A DNA stretch of 64,000 nucleotides from an uncultured Granulosicoccaceae bacterium (GCA_937920585.1 CAKZSB010000108.1:1-64000), one strand, 5' to 3'. Positions 36,393-47,530 are shown, counted from the first letter of the stretch. Notes: generated by a model from the sequence alone, not told the origin. A program made the numbers and translations.

Positions 36393-37070
36393 TCAGCGGT
36401 TTGCTTGCGATTGATCGATCAGATTTTTAACTGCCAGTAGTAGCCCGAGAATGATAAATGCGCCCGGGGGCAAAATGGCTAAAAGCAGCCCGGAATAGTT
36501 TGCACCGAAATCCAGTGTCCATCCGGCAGCGTGTGGTCCGAATAGCAGCTCTGCACCACTTAGTAGTGTGCCGGATCCTATCAGCTCGCGCAGGCCGCCC
36601 AGTATGCACAGCACCGCTGCAAATCCCGCTCCGGTTGCGATGCCATCCACTACAGATGGCAGTACGGGATTGCGTGATGCGAATATCTCGGCGCGTGCGA
36701 TGATGGCGCAATTGGTGATAATCAATGGAATGAATATGCCAAGGGAAAGATGAATTTCATGAAAGAAGGCCTGCATCATCAAATCCGTTATGGTGACAAT
36801 ACCCGCGATAATAAGTACATAGGCAGGGATTCTTATTTCCCTTATCAAAAAGTGTCGACTCGCAGAAACGAGTGCGTTTGATAGTGTTACCGTGATAATA
36901 GTGGCGAAGGCGAGACCGATGCTGTTGACCAGTGTATTGCTAACTGCCAGTAGCGGACACAAACCAAGCATCTGTACAAGTGCCGGGTTATCTTGCCACA
37001 ATTGGCTGTGAAAAAATTTTTCCGGCGAGGGGCGTTTGCTTGTGGCCGAATCAATCTGTTGGTCAATCAC
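36393..37070 (-). CDS. rnfE: Rnf electron transport complex subunit RnfE
   Basis: The 225-residue integral membrane subunit has about six helices, paired in fold with RnfA. LVQMLGLCPLLAVSNTLVNSIG and IITNCAIIARAEIFASRN are the family markers. With RnfA it flanks the membrane part that couples electron transfer from NADH to ferredoxin with ion movement. Its start overlaps the end of rnfG by 4 bp. Confidence 0.95.
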   Translation of the reverse strand: MIDQQIDSATSKRPSPEKFFHSQLWQDNPALVQMLGLCPLLAVSNTLVNSIGLAFATIITVTLSNALVSASRHFLIREIRIPAYVLIIAGIVTITDLMMQAFFHEIHLSLGIFIPLIITNCAIIARAEIFASRNPVLPSVVDGIATGAGFAAVLCILGGLRELIGSGTLLSGAELLFGPHAAGWTLDFGANYSGLLLAILPPGAFIILGLLLAVKNLIDQSQANR

Positions 37071-37699
37071 GGCTTTGTGTCCTTAAAAAGGATATCGAAA
37101 TGCTCCGTTGCGGTTACGAGTGTGTCGTGTACTGTTTTTACCACAGCTCGTGGCGTGACAGTAGCACCGGTGAATTGATCGAACTCGCCACCATCTTTCC
37201 TGACCGACCACATGGGAAGTGAAGGTCGCTCGAGTGATTTGCCGGTGAATGTGGTAATCCAGTCGGACTTTCGATGGTCGATGTCGTCACCGAGGCCCGG
37301 TGTTTCAAGATGCCGTGTTACTCGCACACCGGCGATCGACAGATCCTTTTTTATCGCTATCAGCATTTCTATACGTCCGTTGTACCCGTCATTGGCGTAG
37401 GTATCAACGATCACCGCTTGAATACCATCGGGCCCGGTAAGCGGATATGCCTTTAGAGGGCCGCGGGCCGGATCAGTGAATTCTATCGAGTGGCTGAACG
37501 GGTTGTTGTCGGTGCCATCGGGAAATAGCTGTAATAGCAATTGTTGTTGCCGGAGCTGTTCATTGGCAATGATCTGCTCGTGCGTAACCCATTTTGTTGC
37601 CGCCAGCAAAAGAGAGATAAGCAAGGCTATGACTGTCAGCGTCAGTGCATGGGAGTTGCCGAGACGGAATTGCGATGAATCTATTTGCGCCATCGCCAT
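37067..37699 (-). CDS. rnfG: Rnf electron transport complex subunit RnfG (covalent FMN)
   Basis: The 210-residue subunit has one N-terminal transmembrane helix (about 17-37), then a periplasmic FMN domain. The FMN-attachment motif is FTGATVTPRAVV, with the flavin on the Thr of TGAT; ETPGLGD marks the other side of the domain. Two close ATGs (37699 and 37693) could start it; the frame is open further upstream within rnfD, but that sequence does not look like RnfG. Overlaps rnfD by 19 bp. Confidence 0.93.
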   Translation of the reverse strand: MAMAQIDSSQFRLGNSHALTLTVIALLISLLLAATKWVTHEQIIANEQLRQQQLLLQLFPDGTDNNPFSHSIEFTDPARGPLKAYPLTGPDGIQAVIVDTYANDGYNGRIEMLIAIKKDLSIAGVRVTRHLETPGLGDDIDHRKSDWITTFTGKSLERPSLPMWSVRKDGGEFDQFTGATVTPRAVVKTVHDTLVTATEHFDILFKDTKP

Positions 37700-38655
37700 G
37701 GTTCCAGGTAATCGAGTACAGGGACGGTGCAATTCATCAGTAACACAGCGAATGCTACAGCGTCGGGATAGCCGCCGAAGGTTCGAATAAGCCAGATCAG
37801 TAAACCGATTCCAGCGCCGTAGATCAGTCGGCCGGTGTTGCCCGCGGCAGCACTGACCGGGTCCGTTGCGATAAAAAATGCGCCGAGCATGGTGGCGCCA
37901 GCGAGCAAGTGCACGGAGAGGCCAGCAGCATTCGGATTGATCGCCTGTTCGATTAGCGCACACAGTGACAGGGTTGCGAGTAGTGACACCGGGATGTGCC
38001 AGTTGATCAGGCGAAGCCGCAGCAGCACCGCACCGCCGCAAAGGAACGCGATATTGGTCCAGCGTTCCAGGCCAATGGTAATGTGCTGGCCAGCCGTCCC
38101 TGTCGATGTACGTGCAGTGTCGAGAGTTGTAGCGCCAGTCAGGCTATCCCAGTGGGTGTATTCGACCAGGCCACCATTGGCGATGATATTGATCGTCTGG
38201 ATAATGCCGAAGTCAAACGATTGTGGCAGCGTCGGCCACAGGCTCAGATCGCGCGGGAATGACACCAGCACAGCCGCATAGCCAACCATTGCCGGATTGA
38301 ATATGTTGTTTCCCAGGCCGCCATAGATATGCTTGGCCAACAAAATGGCGATAGCCGCAGCAATGATCGGAATCCAGAGGTTGACCAGAGGCGGCAGGCA
38401 CAGACCGATGAGTAAGCCTGTCAACAACGCCGAATGATCACCCATTGTCTCCCTGACAGGTTTGTTCCGCAGTACGCAAACAATGTACTCGAACAGCATC
38501 GCTGCAGCGGCTGCGACCAGCAAGTTGGCCAGTCCTCCCCAGCCCGTCAGATAGATATGGATGACGGTACCGGGCACCAGTGCGGCTATCACCAAGAGCA
38601 TGATCGTGTTGACCGTCAATGGCCCGGTTCGGAATGGCTTGTTTACGGGCTCCAT
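37681..38655 (-). CDS. rnfD: Rnf electron transport complex subunit RnfD
   Basis: The 324-residue membrane subunit has about nine helices. The covalent FMN threonine is in SLTGATTLDTAR at about 170-180; NIFNPAMVGYAAVLVSFP and FIATDPVSAAAGNTGRLIYG are strong family motifs. It passes electrons inside the membrane between RnfC/B and RnfG. It starts 1 bp inside rnfC. Confidence 0.96.
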   Translation of the reverse strand: MEPVNKPFRTGPLTVNTIMLLVIAALVPGTVIHIYLTGWGGLANLLVAAAAAMLFEYIVCVLRNKPVRETMGDHSALLTGLLIGLCLPPLVNLWIPIIAAAIAILLAKHIYGGLGNNIFNPAMVGYAAVLVSFPRDLSLWPTLPQSFDFGIIQTINIIANGGLVEYTHWDSLTGATTLDTARTSTGTAGQHITIGLERWTNIAFLCGGAVLLRLRLINWHIPVSLLATLSLCALIEQAINPNAAGLSVHLLAGATMLGAFFIATDPVSAAAGNTGRLIYGAGIGLLIWLIRTFGGYPDAVAFAVLLMNCTVPVLDYLEPWRWRK

Positions 38656-40169
38656 TATGGCGGCGGGGGCGTGTTGTCGGTTTTTGGCTTTTTACTGCGG
38701 CGACGCAAGGCCGATTCAAGTAGCTGCTTGCGTGGATCAGCAGAAGGTGTCGACTGTTTTGTACGCTGTGTCAGTGCGGCTTGCTTGCGTGCAAGCTTCG
38801 CCTGGCTCTCGGCACTTTGGCGCTCCAGGCGGTTTTGTCTGGCAGCGAAGCGCTGCTTCGCGCGCTCTGCCGCCTGTATCTGTAACGTTTGTTGATGGAT
38901 TGCCTGCATGGCCTGTTGAAATGTACGGGTCAATGGAATACCACTAGGGCAAACAGTGTCACAACAACCGCATTCAATGCAGCGATCCAGTTGATGTCTG
39001 GCCAGTTGTTTTGCATCCAGCGGTTCCGAATGAGTCAGCAGTTGCTGTGGCTGCAGCGACGCCGGACAAACATCCGCGCAGAGCCCGCAACGAATACAGT
39101 CGTTTTGCGTCGTGGCTTCGGGATTCAGAATGACACAGTTGCTCGCAGGGCTTATGGTCGCGGTTCTGCGGGAAGGCAAATTTTCAGTGATGAGGCCGCT
39201 GTAGGCAACAGACTGCAAAGTTGTATCAGAGCCCTGCACTAAATGATTGAGTGGCGTTCCGAACCGGATATGAAGATTTTGAATAGCACCTGTTGTTGGT
39301 TTGTGAACGGTAGTGACTCTGGAAAACAATGGCTCACCCCGGTCGATTAGTTGGGCGATTGCAATGCAAGTGGCAACATTGAAGCTGATCAGACCCAGTG
39401 CGGTCGGGTGCGTATTTTCAGGCACGGGAATTTCGCTGGCAGAGGCAAATAGATATCGCTCGTATCCTACCGGGTAGTCGGCAGCGACTTTGCAGATAGA
39501 GCTGTTCTCAACAGGGTTTTTTTCAAGTGCATTCTGAACCGCGGTGTGAATGGCTGGCTCATCGTTCTTTATCGCGATGATTACTTTTTGTGCGTTGCAT
39601 GCGTGTGCTGCGATGCCAATGCCACGGATCGCCGCTGACGCTTGCTCTAGTAATAGTGCGCGGTCGCAGAGAATAGCCGGATCGCATTCGACTGCATTGA
39701 CCAGCAGCACGCTGGCGGGCTTTGATTCCAGTGCTGCGATTTTTCCGGCCACGGGAAAACAGGCGCCCCCCAGCCCGACCAGGCCGTTGTGATGGAACAG
39801 TTGCTGGAGTTGAACACTCGACATCGAGCGGAATTTATCTCCGATAGCTTGTTTGAAGCGTCGGCTGTCATACCCGTCGGTGGCGATTTCTATTGTTGTA
39901 TGGCCTTCGCTATCGGTTTGTTTGCAGGTGATAGTTCCAGAGCTGCCGGCGTGAATCGACGCCGGGCCATCGGCGATGGCAGCAACGAGTGTTTGCCCCG
40001 TGTGGACATGTTCGTCGGTATTAACAACAATGTTGTGTCGGCTGCCGGGTGCTATCCGGTATTGCAGTGTCGGCGGTAGTTCACGTGTAGTGATTGGCGT
40101 GGCTGGCCGCAAGGCTCGATCGACACGTGCCTGATAACTTCGAATCGATTTCGTTGCGCGAGTGTTCAA
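38655..40169 (-). CDS. rnfC: Rnf electron transport complex subunit RnfC (NADH-binding)
   Basis: The 504-residue peripheral subunit has the NADH/FMN domain with [12 protein letters not shown], and two 4Fe-4S motifs [12 protein letters not shown] (about 380) and [12 protein letters not shown] (about 420). The C-terminal 90 residues are Ala-, Gln- and Lys-rich coil, variable among RnfC proteins. RnfC takes electrons from NADH. It is the longest reading frame of the rnf cluster. Confidence 0.96.
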   Translation of the reverse strand: MNTRATKSIRSYQARVDRALRPATPITTRELPPTLQYRIAPGSRHNIVVNTDEHVHTGQTLVAAIADGPASIHAGSSGTITCKQTDSEGHTTIEIATDGYDSRRFKQAIGDKFRSMSSVQLQQLFHHNGLVGLGGACFPVAGKIAALESKPASVLLVNAVECDPAILCDRALLLEQASAAIRGIGIAAHACNAQKVIIAIKNDEPAIHTAVQNALEKNPVENSSICKVAADYPVGYERYLFASASEIPVPENTHPTALGLISFNVATCIAIAQLIDRGEPLFSRVTTVHKPTTGAIQNLHIRFGTPLNHLVQGSDTTLQSVAYSGLITENLPSRRTATISPASNCVILNPEATTQNDCIRCGLCADVCPASLQPQQLLTHSEPLDAKQLARHQLDRCIECGCCDTVCPSGIPLTRTFQQAMQAIHQQTLQIQAAERAKQRFAARQNRLERQSAESQAKLARKQAALTQRTKQSTPSADPRKQLLESALRRRSKKPKTDNTPPPP

Positions 40170-40684
40170 GAGGTTGCGGTGCTAGCAGGGGGCAGCGCTG
40201 ACGGGCGCATTTCAATGCAATCGACAGGGCAGGGCGGCAGGCAGAGTTCGCAACCAGTGCAGTGATCGATGAGTATCGTATGCATCAATTTTGCGCTGCC
40301 GATTATTGCATCGACCGGACATGCGTGTATGCAGAGCGTGCAACCGATGCAGTCTTCTTCAATGATGTAGGCGAGCGCTGGTGGTTTTTGCTCGCCGAAC
40401 TCGGTATTGAGCGCTACAACTTTACGACCTAACAGGTTGGCCAGGTCTGAAATGGTTTGCTCTCCGCCCGGTGGGCATTGATTGATTTCGGCGTCGCCGC
40501 GGGCAATTGCCATGGCATAGGGACGACAGCCGGGGTAACCACATTGGGCGCACTGGGTTTGAGGCAACAGCTCGTCGATTTTTTCGACTATGGATTCGGT
40601 ATTGGATGGAAACCATTTCGATGCGATGCCAAGCAGTGCGCCGATCGCAAGAGCAAGTGCAGTGACTACGACGATGCCGCTCAT
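40166..40684 (-). CDS. rnfB: Rnf electron transport complex subunit RnfB
   Basis: The 172-residue iron-sulfur subunit has an N-terminal membrane helix. A 4Fe-4S motif follows, [13 protein letters not shown] plus a later Cys in NQCPPGG. Two ferredoxin clusters are [12 protein letters not shown] and [12 protein letters not shown]. It donates to or receives from ferredoxin. The C-terminus is slightly shorter than in E. coli RsxB (192). It overlaps rnfC by 4 bp and is separated from rnfA by an 86-bp gap. Confidence 0.96.
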   Translation of the reverse strand: MSGIVVVTALALAIGALLGIASKWFPSNTESIVEKIDELLPQTQCAQCGYPGCRPYAMAIARGDAEINQCPPGGEQTISDLANLLGRKVVALNTEFGEQKPPALAYIIEEDCIGCTLCIHACPVDAIIGSAKLMHTILIDHCTGCELCLPPCPVDCIEMRPSALPPASTATS

Positions 40685-40770
40685 CTATTCGGTTTCCGCC
40701 TTACACCAATCGATGTGAAGGGCGAAAGCTGTCGCTCTGACTGTTTGATTGCACATGCGATTTCAGCCTG

Positions 40771-41349
40771 CTAATTGCCAAAGCCTGCAAACCCCATAAA
40801 CGCCAGAGACATAATGCCGGCGCTGACCATAGCGATCGCATGGCCACGAAAAACAGCTGGCACGTCGGCATTATCAATTCTCTCTCTGATGGCTGCAAAT
40901 AGTACCAGTACGAGTGTAAAGCCGATCGCGGCACCAAAGCCGTACACGGCAGCCTGCAGGAACGTGTGCTGCTTGCGGGCGCTCAGCAGGGCGACGCCAA
41001 GCACAGCGCAGTTAGTTGTGATCAGTGGCAGAAAGATACCTAATACGCTTTGCAACACCGGGCTCGTTTTGCGTATGAACATCTCGGTAAATTGTACAAG
41101 CCCGGCAATGATTAATATAAAACTGATAAGCCGCAGGTATTCAAGTTCGAGCGGTTTCAGAATAAAGCTATCGAGCAGGAAGCTGCAAATCGATGCCAGT
41201 GTAAGCACGAATGTAGTGGCCAGGCCCATGCCGAGGGCTGTTTCAAGCTTGCCTGAAACGCCCATGAAAGGGCAAAGGCCCAGAAACTGGGCCAGTACGA
41301 AGTTGTTGACCAGAATAGTGCCAACAAGCAATAGCAAGAGCTCGTTCAC
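40771..41349 (-). CDS. rnfA: Rnf electron transport complex subunit RnfA
   Basis: The 192-residue membrane subunit has six helices with [20 protein letters not shown] and [13 protein letters not shown], the conserved cysteines in its two halves that hold the 2Fe-2S site between RnfA and RnfE. It lies 7 bp downstream of metG, so it is transcribed from that promoter. Confidence 0.96.
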   Translation of the reverse strand: MNELLLLLVGTILVNNFVLAQFLGLCPFMGVSGKLETALGMGLATTFVLTLASICSFLLDSFILKPLELEYLRLISFILIIAGLVQFTEMFIRKTSPVLQSVLGIFLPLITTNCAVLGVALLSARKQHTFLQAAVYGFGAAIGFTLVLVLFAAIRERIDNADVPAVFRGHAIAMVSAGIMSLAFMGFAGFGN

Positions 41350-41356
41350 ACCTGAT

Positions 41357-43381
41357 TTATTTTACCCGCATGCCCGCCAGTGCTCCTTCGTCCGGGGACA
41401 ATACAAAGAGATCACTGCCTCCGGGGCCTGCTGCCAGTACCATCCCTTCAGACATGCCAAAACGCATTTTCCGTGGCTTGAGATTCGCGACCATCACGGT
41501 TTGGCGTCCGACCAGCTGCTCCGGTTGGTAGGCGGATTTTATGCCTGCAAATACATTGCGGGTTTCACCGCCGAGATCGAGCGTTAGTTGCAGGAGTTTA
41601 TCTGCGCCCTTGACGTGTTCAGCCGATGTGATGGTGGCTACGCGCAAATCGATGCGTGCGAATTGTTCGTAGTCTATCTCCTCGCTGATCGGGTCTTCTG
41701 CCAACGGCCCGGTGACAGGTGCTGCAGTCTCTTCAAGATCCTGCTTCGACGCCTCGACAATAGCGGCAATACTGGCGGGCTCGATTCTGCTGATCATCGG
41801 TTTGAATTTGCCGATTGTGTGACTCGTCAGCGGGCTTGCACTATCGCTCCAGTTATATGGTTCAACCTGTAAAAAGGCCTCGGTTTTCTCGGCGATGGTT
41901 GGCAGCACGGGTTTCAGGTAGATCACCAGGTTTTTGAACAGGTTTATTCCCAGTGTGCAGATCTGTTGAACCTGTTGCTCCTGACCCTCTTGTTTGATCA
42001 GAGTCCAGGGGGCGTTTTCAGCGATGTACTGGTTGGCGTCGTCGGCCAGTGCGACGATCTCGCGCATGGCCCGGCCGAATTCCCGATTTTCGTAGTGCGT
42101 AGCAATAGACTCGGCGGCATGGGCGGATTGCTCGAACAAATTGGTCTGTGGTAATGACGCGGCGAGCTGTCCGTCGAAGCGCGAAGTAATGAAACCCGCA
42201 CATCGGCTCGCGATATTGATGATTTTTCCGACCAGGTCGGAATTGACCCGGGCAACGAAATCTTCCAGGTTGAGGTCGATATCTTCCACCTTGTTATTAA
42301 GCTTGGTGGCAAAGTAATAACGCAGATATTCAGGTGGCAGGTTATCGAGATAGGTGCGGGCCTTGATAAAGGTGCCGCGCGATTTCGACATCTTCGCACC
42401 ATCGACAGTAAGGAAGCCGTGGCAGAACACTGCGCTGGGTTTTCGGTGACCGGATCCGTGGAGTACCGCTGGCCAGAACAGCGTATGAAAATACGCGATG
42501 TCTTTGCCGATGAAATGGTAAAGCTCGGAAGTGGAATCACTGGCCCAGTGGTGGTCAAAAGCGGCCTGATCCTCACCGACGTAGTGCAGATGGCTGCCCA
42601 TGTAGCCGATCGGTGCGTCCATCCATACGTAAAAATACTTGCCCGGTGCATCCGGGATTTCGAATCCCCAGTAAGGCTTGTTTCGTGAGATGTCCCAGTC
42701 TTGAAGGCCGTCTTCGAACCATTCCTTGAGCTTGTTGCTGATTTCCGGCTGCAACTGGTCACCCTGTGTCCATTCGCGCAGCATGTCCTCGAAATGACCG
42801 AGCTTGAAGAAGAATTGCTCGGAGTCACGTTTTTCGGGCGCCGCACCGGAAACCACTGAAACCGGATTGATCAGGTCAGTGGCATCGTAGGTGGAGCTGC
42901 AATGTTCGCAGGCGTCTCCATACTGCTCTGCTGTGCCGCACTTGGGGCATTCTCCCTTGACGAAGCGATCGGGCAGGAACATGCCGGCTTCGGGGTCGTA
43001 GAGTTGTTCGATGGTGCGCGATTCGATATGCCCTGCTTCCCGCAGGCGCTGGTAAATCAGTTCGGCGCACTGGCGGTTCTCGGGCGAGTGGGTGGTGTGG
43101 AAGTTGTCGAAGCTGAGCTGGAAATCGATGAAGTCCTGTTCGTGTTCGGCCTTCATGGCATCGATCAGTTGCTGTGGCTCGATGCCATCGCGCTGAGCGG
43201 CCAGCATGATCGGTGTGCCGTGAGCATCAGAAGCCCACATCCATATCGCCTTGTTGCCGCGCACGCGCTGAAAACGCGTCCAGATGTCCGTCTGGATGTA
43301 TTCCAGCATATGGCCAAGATGGATAGAGCCATTAGCGTAGGGCAGTGCGCTGGTGATGAGAATATCGCGTGGCGTTGTCAT
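41357..43381 (-). CDS. metG: Methionyl-tRNA synthetase
   Basis: The 674-residue class I synthetase has the HIGH-type motif ANGSIHLGH, the zinc knuckle CPKCGT...CEHC at about 140-160, the KMSKS motif at about 335, and a C-terminal tRNA-binding OB domain from about 570 ([20 protein letters not shown]) for dimerisation. It is full length. It heads the metG-rnfABCDGE-DUF1841 unit and diverges from apbC, as in Pseudomonas. Confidence 0.98.
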   Translation of the reverse strand: MTTPRDILITSALPYANGSIHLGHMLEYIQTDIWTRFQRVRGNKAIWMWASDAHGTPIMLAAQRDGIEPQQLIDAMKAEHEQDFIDFQLSFDNFHTTHSPENRQCAELIYQRLREAGHIESRTIEQLYDPEAGMFLPDRFVKGECPKCGTAEQYGDACEHCSSTYDATDLINPVSVVSGAAPEKRDSEQFFFKLGHFEDMLREWTQGDQLQPEISNKLKEWFEDGLQDWDISRNKPYWGFEIPDAPGKYFYVWMDAPIGYMGSHLHYVGEDQAAFDHHWASDSTSELYHFIGKDIAYFHTLFWPAVLHGSGHRKPSAVFCHGFLTVDGAKMSKSRGTFIKARTYLDNLPPEYLRYYFATKLNNKVEDIDLNLEDFVARVNSDLVGKIINIASRCAGFITSRFDGQLAASLPQTNLFEQSAHAAESIATHYENREFGRAMREIVALADDANQYIAENAPWTLIKQEGQEQQVQQICTLGINLFKNLVIYLKPVLPTIAEKTEAFLQVEPYNWSDSASPLTSHTIGKFKPMISRIEPASIAAIVEASKQDLEETAAPVTGPLAEDPISEEIDYEQFARIDLRVATITSAEHVKGADKLLQLTLDLGGETRNVFAGIKSAYQPEQLVGRQTVMVANLKPRKMRFGMSEGMVLAAGPGGSDLFVLSPDEGALAGMRVK

Positions 43382-43411
43382 GGGTGGCGTGAACGAGCAA
43401 ATTGAACGGTG

Positions 43412-43443
43412 ATTATAGCGGCTTGCCTGATTGCGGATATCAA
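43412..43443 (-). promoter_or_regulatory. Candidate promoter of the metG-rnf unit
   Basis: On the minus strand TTGATA (43443-43438) and a perfect TATAAT (43417-43412) lie 20 bp apart, a spacing longer than optimal. It is 30 bp before the metG ATG, so the position is right and strength is likely to be moderate. Confidence 0.45.
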
Positions 43444-43537
43444 TGCTTTAAGGCCGCGCTCGCTACTGTGTCGTGTAGCAGTGATGTATCATTGCTCACT
43501 TTACATTGCTAGCGCATACAGGCGCACGGGAACAACG

Positions 43538-44629
43538 ATGGGTGATACCCAAAAAGCAGCGATAGAGAGCGCCTTGTCGGCCTTCACTGATAAATACCTC
43601 GGCAAGAATCTGGTTGAGAGCAAGTGCCTTCGAGGTATCGAGATCGAAAATGGCAAGGCCACACTGGAAGTGGTGATGGGCTACCCGTGCAGCGGCTACG
43701 CCGATGAAATGCGCGCTGCCATCACGCCTTTGGTGAAAGCGGTTGATGGTATCGATGAGGTTGTGGTCGATATCAGCAGCCGCGTTATTGCGCACTCGGT
43801 GCAGCACGGCGTAAAGCGGCTGGAGAACGTCAAGAATATTATCGCTGTGGCCTCTGGCAAAGGTGGTGTTGGTAAGTCAACTACATCGGCCAATCTGGCC
43901 CTGGCGCTGGCGGCAGAAGGTGCGACGGTCGGCCTGCTCGATGCAGATATCTACGGCCCCAGCCAGCCGCGCATGATGGGGCTGTCTGGTCAGCCGGAAT
44001 CGGTCGATGGCAATAGTCTGGAGCCAATGAGAAATTATGGTGTTGAGACTATGTCAATCGGTTATCTCATCGATGAAGAGACGCCGATGATATGGCGTGG
44101 ACCGATGGTGACCCAGGCGCTCGAACAGCTTCTCAACGACACCAACTGGAAAGATCTGGATTATTTGATTATCGATCTGCCGCCTGGCACCGGTGATACA
44201 CAGCTGACGCTGTCGCAGAAAGTGCCGGTCAGCGGCGCGATCATTGTTACTACTCCGCAGGATATTGCGCTACTCGATGCACGCAAAGGATTGAAAATGT
44301 TCGAGAAAGTTGAAATTCCTATTCTCGGCATCGTGGAGAACATGAGCACCCATATTTGCAGTGAGTGTGGGCACGAAGAGCATATATTCGGCGCGGGTGG
44401 CGGTGGCCGCATGGCAGAGGAGTCAGGCGTTGAATTGTTGGGCTCGTTGCCTTTGGATATATCAATCAGAAAGCAGGCGGATGGTGGCATGCCCTCCGTA
44501 GTCAGCCATCCCGACAGCGCGATTTCCCACGCCTATCGCGACATCGCTCGCAAGGCGGCGGCACGGCTGGCTGCTCAGGCAAAGGACTACAGCGCCAAGT
44601 TCCCGAACATCGTGATTCAGTCAACCTGA
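43538..44629 (+). CDS. apbC: Iron-sulfur cluster carrier protein ApbC/Mrp
   Basis: The 363-residue P-loop ATPase has an N-terminal MIP18-type domain (about 5-85), the deviant Walker [28 protein letters not shown], and the cluster-binding Cys pair CSECG in [13 protein letters not shown] near residue 270. GGGA lies 8 nt before ATG 43538; a longer frame upstream has no family sequence. It delivers 4Fe-4S clusters and overlaps dcd by 1 bp. Confidence 0.95.
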   Translation: MGDTQKAAIESALSAFTDKYLGKNLVESKCLRGIEIENGKATLEVVMGYPCSGYADEMRAAITPLVKAVDGIDEVVVDISSRVIAHSVQHGVKRLENVKNIIAVASGKGGVGKSTTSANLALALAAEGATVGLLDADIYGPSQPRMMGLSGQPESVDGNSLEPMRNYGVETMSIGYLIDEETPMIWRGPMVTQALEQLLNDTNWKDLDYLIIDLPPGTGDTQLTLSQKVPVSGAIIVTTPQDIALLDARKGLKMFEKVEIPILGIVENMSTHICSECGHEEHIFGAGGGGRMAEESGVELLGSLPLDISIRKQADGGMPSVVSHPDSAISHAYRDIARKAAARLAAQAKDYSAKFPNIVIQST

Positions 44630-45201
44630 TGTCGATCAAGTCTGATCGATGGATCCGACGAATGGCCGAGCGCGACCGCATGATCGAGCCGTTCGAGCCG
44701 GTTCAGGTGCGCGGGGCAAATGAGGGTGAATCCAAGCTTATTTCCTATGGCACCTCGAGCTATGGCTACGATGTGCGTTGTGCAGATGAGTTCAAGATTT
44801 TCACCAACATCAATCATGCGATTGTCGATCCAAAAAACTTCGATACAGACAGCTTCGTCGATGTAGTCGGTGACGTTTGCATTATTCCGCCCAACTCGTT
44901 CGCGCTCGCTCGCACGGTTGAGTATTTTCGGATTCCGCGCAGCGTGCTGACCGTATGTTTGGGAAAATCCACCTACGCGCGCTGCGGGATCATTGTCAAT
45001 GTGACGCCGCTGGAGCCGGAGTGGGAGGGTCACGTGACGCTGGAATTTTCCAATACCACGCCACTGCCCGCCAAGGTTTACGCGAACGAGGGGGTGGCCC
45101 AGATGCTGTTTTTTGAATCCGACGAGATCTGCGAGACAAGCTATGCAGATCGGGCGGGCAAGTACCAGGGCCAGCGCGGCGTGACTTTGCCCAAGACCTG
45201 A
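44629..45201 (+). CDS. dcd: dCTP deaminase
   Basis: The 190-residue enzyme deaminates dCTP to dUTP, the main source of dUMP for thymidylate synthesis in gammaproteobacteria. Family motifs [27 protein letters not shown] and [16 protein letters not shown] (catalytic Glu) are intact. ATG overlaps the apbC stop (ATGA), so the two genes are translationally coupled. Confidence 0.97.
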   Translation: MSIKSDRWIRRMAERDRMIEPFEPVQVRGANEGESKLISYGTSSYGYDVRCADEFKIFTNINHAIVDPKNFDTDSFVDVVGDVCIIPPNSFALARTVEYFRIPRSVLTVCLGKSTYARCGIIVNVTPLEPEWEGHVTLEFSNTTPLPAKVYANEGVAQMLFFESDEICETSYADRAGKYQGQRGVTLPKT

Positions 45202-45204
45202 GGA

Positions 45205-45921
45205 TTAGCAGCGAATAGTAAGCTGCGGCCAGTTGCGCGCTGCAGCGATGGATTGCAGGGGCGAATCGGCGTTAACGGTAACCGGATTATCGACCAGCTC
45301 CAGCATGGGTAAGTCGTTGATCGAGTCGCTGTAGAACCAGCTTTGTGCGAGATTGTGGTCACGCTGGGCCAGCCACTGCTCGAGCCGGACAACTTTGCCC
45401 TCGCGAAAACTTGCCGTGCCGCTCAATATGCCGGTCGGACGATCGCTGTCCCATTCCACTTCTGTGGCGATAAAATCATCGATCGGTAATGCCGAGATCG
45501 AACACCGGGCAAGAAAGTCGACAGTGGCCGTGATTACCAGTAGATAATCCCCGCGCTGGCGGTGGTGTTGCAGCAGATCCAGCGCCGCCGGCGCTATTCT
45601 GTGGGGCACGACGTCGCGTGTGAATGACGTCAGTAGCTCCCGAAGCCTGGGGGTTGATAGATGGTTCAGGGCGTCGACCAATGCCTCGACGTATTCGCCT
45701 GGATCCAGCGTACCGCCGTCATAGGCGGTGTTTTGCTCGTGGTAGCGCTGTTCGAAGGTTGCTCTGTCGATCACGCCCTGGTCGCACAGGTGGCTATGCC
45801 ACAGATAGTCTGTGTCGCCGTCGAGTAGCGTGTGGTCGAGGTCGAAGATGGCGAGAGGCAAGCGAAACTCCGGGTGCAGAAAGCGCTGGCGGGTGTCTGA
45901 ATCATGCACGATTGCCGCCAA
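45205..45921 (-). CDS. HAD-superfamily phosphatase, subfamily IB (SerB-like)
   Basis: The 238-residue protein has motif I AIFDLDHTLLDGD at about 24-36, motif II LLVITATVDF, the lysine in the FREGKVVRL segment, and motif IV WFYSDSINDLPML. Subfamily IB enzymes of this type include phosphoserine- and histidinol-phosphate phosphatases. It lies back-to-back with rppH, a pairing that is common in Pseudomonas. The actual substrate is unknown. Confidence 0.9.
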   Translation of the reverse strand: MAAIVHDSDTRQRFLHPEFRLPLAIFDLDHTLLDGDTDYLWHSHLCDQGVIDRATFEQRYHEQNTAYDGGTLDPGEYVEALVDALNHLSTPRLRELLTSFTRDVVPHRIAPAALDLLQHHRQRGDYLLVITATVDFLARCSISALPIDDFIATEVEWDSDRPTGILSGTASFREGKVVRLEQWLAQRDHNLAQSWFYSDSINDLPMLELVDNPVTVNADSPLQSIAAARNWPQLTIRC

Positions 45922-46030
45922 TATGTGGAACGATTTTAGCTGTGGGTCGCCGGTATGAGCGTTGCTGATTTGATGCGACGCTGTGAATGTGGAAAAATCG
46001 ACCGCATTAGAAAATTAAGATGATACCGGC

Positions 46031-46522
46031 ATGATTGATTCTGATGGATTCAGACCGAATGTGGGTATCGTTCTCAGCAACAGGCAAGGCCAGGTTTTCT
46101 GGGCGAGACGCGCCGGAAAAGACTCATGGCAGTTCCCACAGGGTGGTATTAAGCGTTACGAAACGCCGCAGCAGGCGATGTACCGGGAACTGTTCGAGGA
46201 AACCGGACTGTGCGAGAGCGATGTTCGAATAATGGGCTGTACACGTAACTGGCTTAGATACAGGCTTCCGTCGCGCTATGTACGCAAGCACCAGAGCCCC
46301 GTTTGCATCGGGCAAAAGCAGATCTGGTACATGTTGCGCCTGGTGGGAGATGAAGCCAATGTGCAACTCGACAAAAGCGGATCACCCGAATTCGACAGCT
46401 GGCGCTGGGTTGACTACTGGTTGCCGCTGCGCAAAGTGATCTTCTTCAAGCGCGATGTCTACCGAGGCGCGCTCGAAGAGTTGGCTCCACTGCTCTTTCC
46501 CGAGGAGCGGCAGGGCGTCTGA
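46031..46522 (+). CDS. rppH: RNA pyrophosphohydrolase RppH
   Basis: The 163-residue NUDIX enzyme removes pyrophosphate from 5'-triphosphate mRNA to start RNase E decay. It begins [15 protein letters not shown], has the NUDIX box G-X5-E-X7-RELFEETGL, and ends its core with [24 protein letters not shown], all as in E. coli RppH. Convergent to hemJ with a 1-bp gap. Confidence 0.97.
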   Translation: MIDSDGFRPNVGIVLSNRQGQVFWARRAGKDSWQFPQGGIKRYETPQQAMYRELFEETGLCESDVRIMGCTRNWLRYRLPSRYVRKHQSPVCIGQKQIWYMLRLVGDEANVQLDKSGSPEFDSWRWVDYWLPLRKVIFFKRDVYRGALEELAPLLFPEERQGV

Positions 46523-46523
46523 G

Positions 46524-46952
46524 TCAGAATGGTTTGACTACCGCCAGGATGACGATTGCCAGCAATGCCAGCACCGGCGCTTCATTGAACCATCGATACC
46601 AGACGTGCCCGTGCTGGTTTTCGTCTGAGGCGAAATTGCGCAATAGCCGCCCGCACCATCCGTGATAGCCATATAGTGCGAACACCAGCACAAGCTTAAC
46701 CTGCAGCCAGTGCATATGGGCGAGCGCCTCGAGTGGATATTGCGCAATCAGCAGTACGCCCAGCACCATCACAACAACTGCGCTGGGTGTCATGATGCCG
46801 CGATAGAGTTTGCGTTCCATCACCTTGAAACGGTCGCGGCTGACCTGGTCCTCGGCCATCGCGTGATAAACAAATAGCCGCGGCAGGTAGAAAAGCCCGG
46901 CAAACCACGTGACCACAGCCACAATGTGCAGTGCCTTCAGCCACAGTATCAT
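46524..46952 (-). CDS. hemJ: Protoporphyrinogen oxidase HemJ (UPF0093)
   Basis: The 142-residue membrane protein has four helices and the HemJ signature KALHIVAVVTWFAGLFYLPR, with the conserved His and Lys sites, and LQVKLVLVFALYGYHGW. It oxidises protoporphyrinogen IX in heme synthesis where HemG and HemY are absent. The next gene upstream encodes the TlpA-like protein. Confidence 0.93.
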   Translation of the reverse strand: MILWLKALHIVAVVTWFAGLFYLPRLFVYHAMAEDQVSRDRFKVMERKLYRGIMTPSAVVVMVLGVLLIAQYPLEALAHMHWLQVKLVLVFALYGYHGWCGRLLRNFASDENQHGHVWYRWFNEAPVLALLAIVILAVVKPF

Positions 46953-46983
46953 CGCGTAGTGCCAGCCTTTCGGAGTTTGCCGC

Positions 46984-47499
46984 TTACCGTGTAGCCAATT
47001 GCACGGCGTTGAGTGTCTTGTGCACGGTATTGACCACCTCAGCGTGATCGAGCCTGCCGGTATGGCGCCAGATTATCTTGCCGCTGTCGTCCAGCAGAAA
47101 GCTTGTTGGCGTGAACCGAACGCCGGGAAATGCGTCGGCGATCTTGCCATTTTCATCATAGGCGATCTGGTATTCGATAGCACGGCTGTCGATCATTGTC
47201 CTGATGTCTTCCAGCTCGTCGTACTGCATGGAAATCGCCAGTATTTCAAGATCAGCTCTGTCGAACTGGTCATGTAGTGCGCTCAGCACGGGAATGTCTC
47301 TCGCGCAAATCGAACAGCTGGTGGACCAAAAGCTCAGTAGCGTTGCCTTGCTTGTGGGCTTGTTGATGTCGAAGTTATGACCATCGAGTGAGTTCATCGT
47401 CAAGGATGTTGCGGCACTGACTCCCTTTTCAGTGTTGGTGTTCATCACAGCAGCGACAGCGATCAATGCCGCAAGCAAATAGGGAATTCGGATATTCAA
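46984..47499 (-). CDS. TlpA/ResA-family thioredoxin-like protein
   Basis: The 171-residue protein has an N-terminal signal or anchor (MNIRIPYLLAALIAVA), then a thioredoxin fold with active-site CSIC in FWSTSCSICARDIPVL and the cis-proline in RFTPTSFLLDDSG. It acts in the periplasm, probably as a reductant for cytochrome or membrane-protein cysteines. It sits 31 bp upstream of hemJ in the same direction, consistent with a heme/cytochrome context. Confidence 0.9.
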   Translation of the reverse strand: MNIRIPYLLAALIAVAAVMNTNTEKGVSAATSLTMNSLDGHNFDINKPTSKATLLSFWSTSCSICARDIPVLSALHDQFDRADLEILAISMQYDELEDIRTMIDSRAIEYQIAYDENGKIADAFPGVRFTPTSFLLDDSGKIIWRHTGRLDHAEVVNTVHKTLNAVQLATR

Positions 47500-47530
47500 G
47501 CGAGCTGGTCCGGAGGAGAAATCGGAGTCG

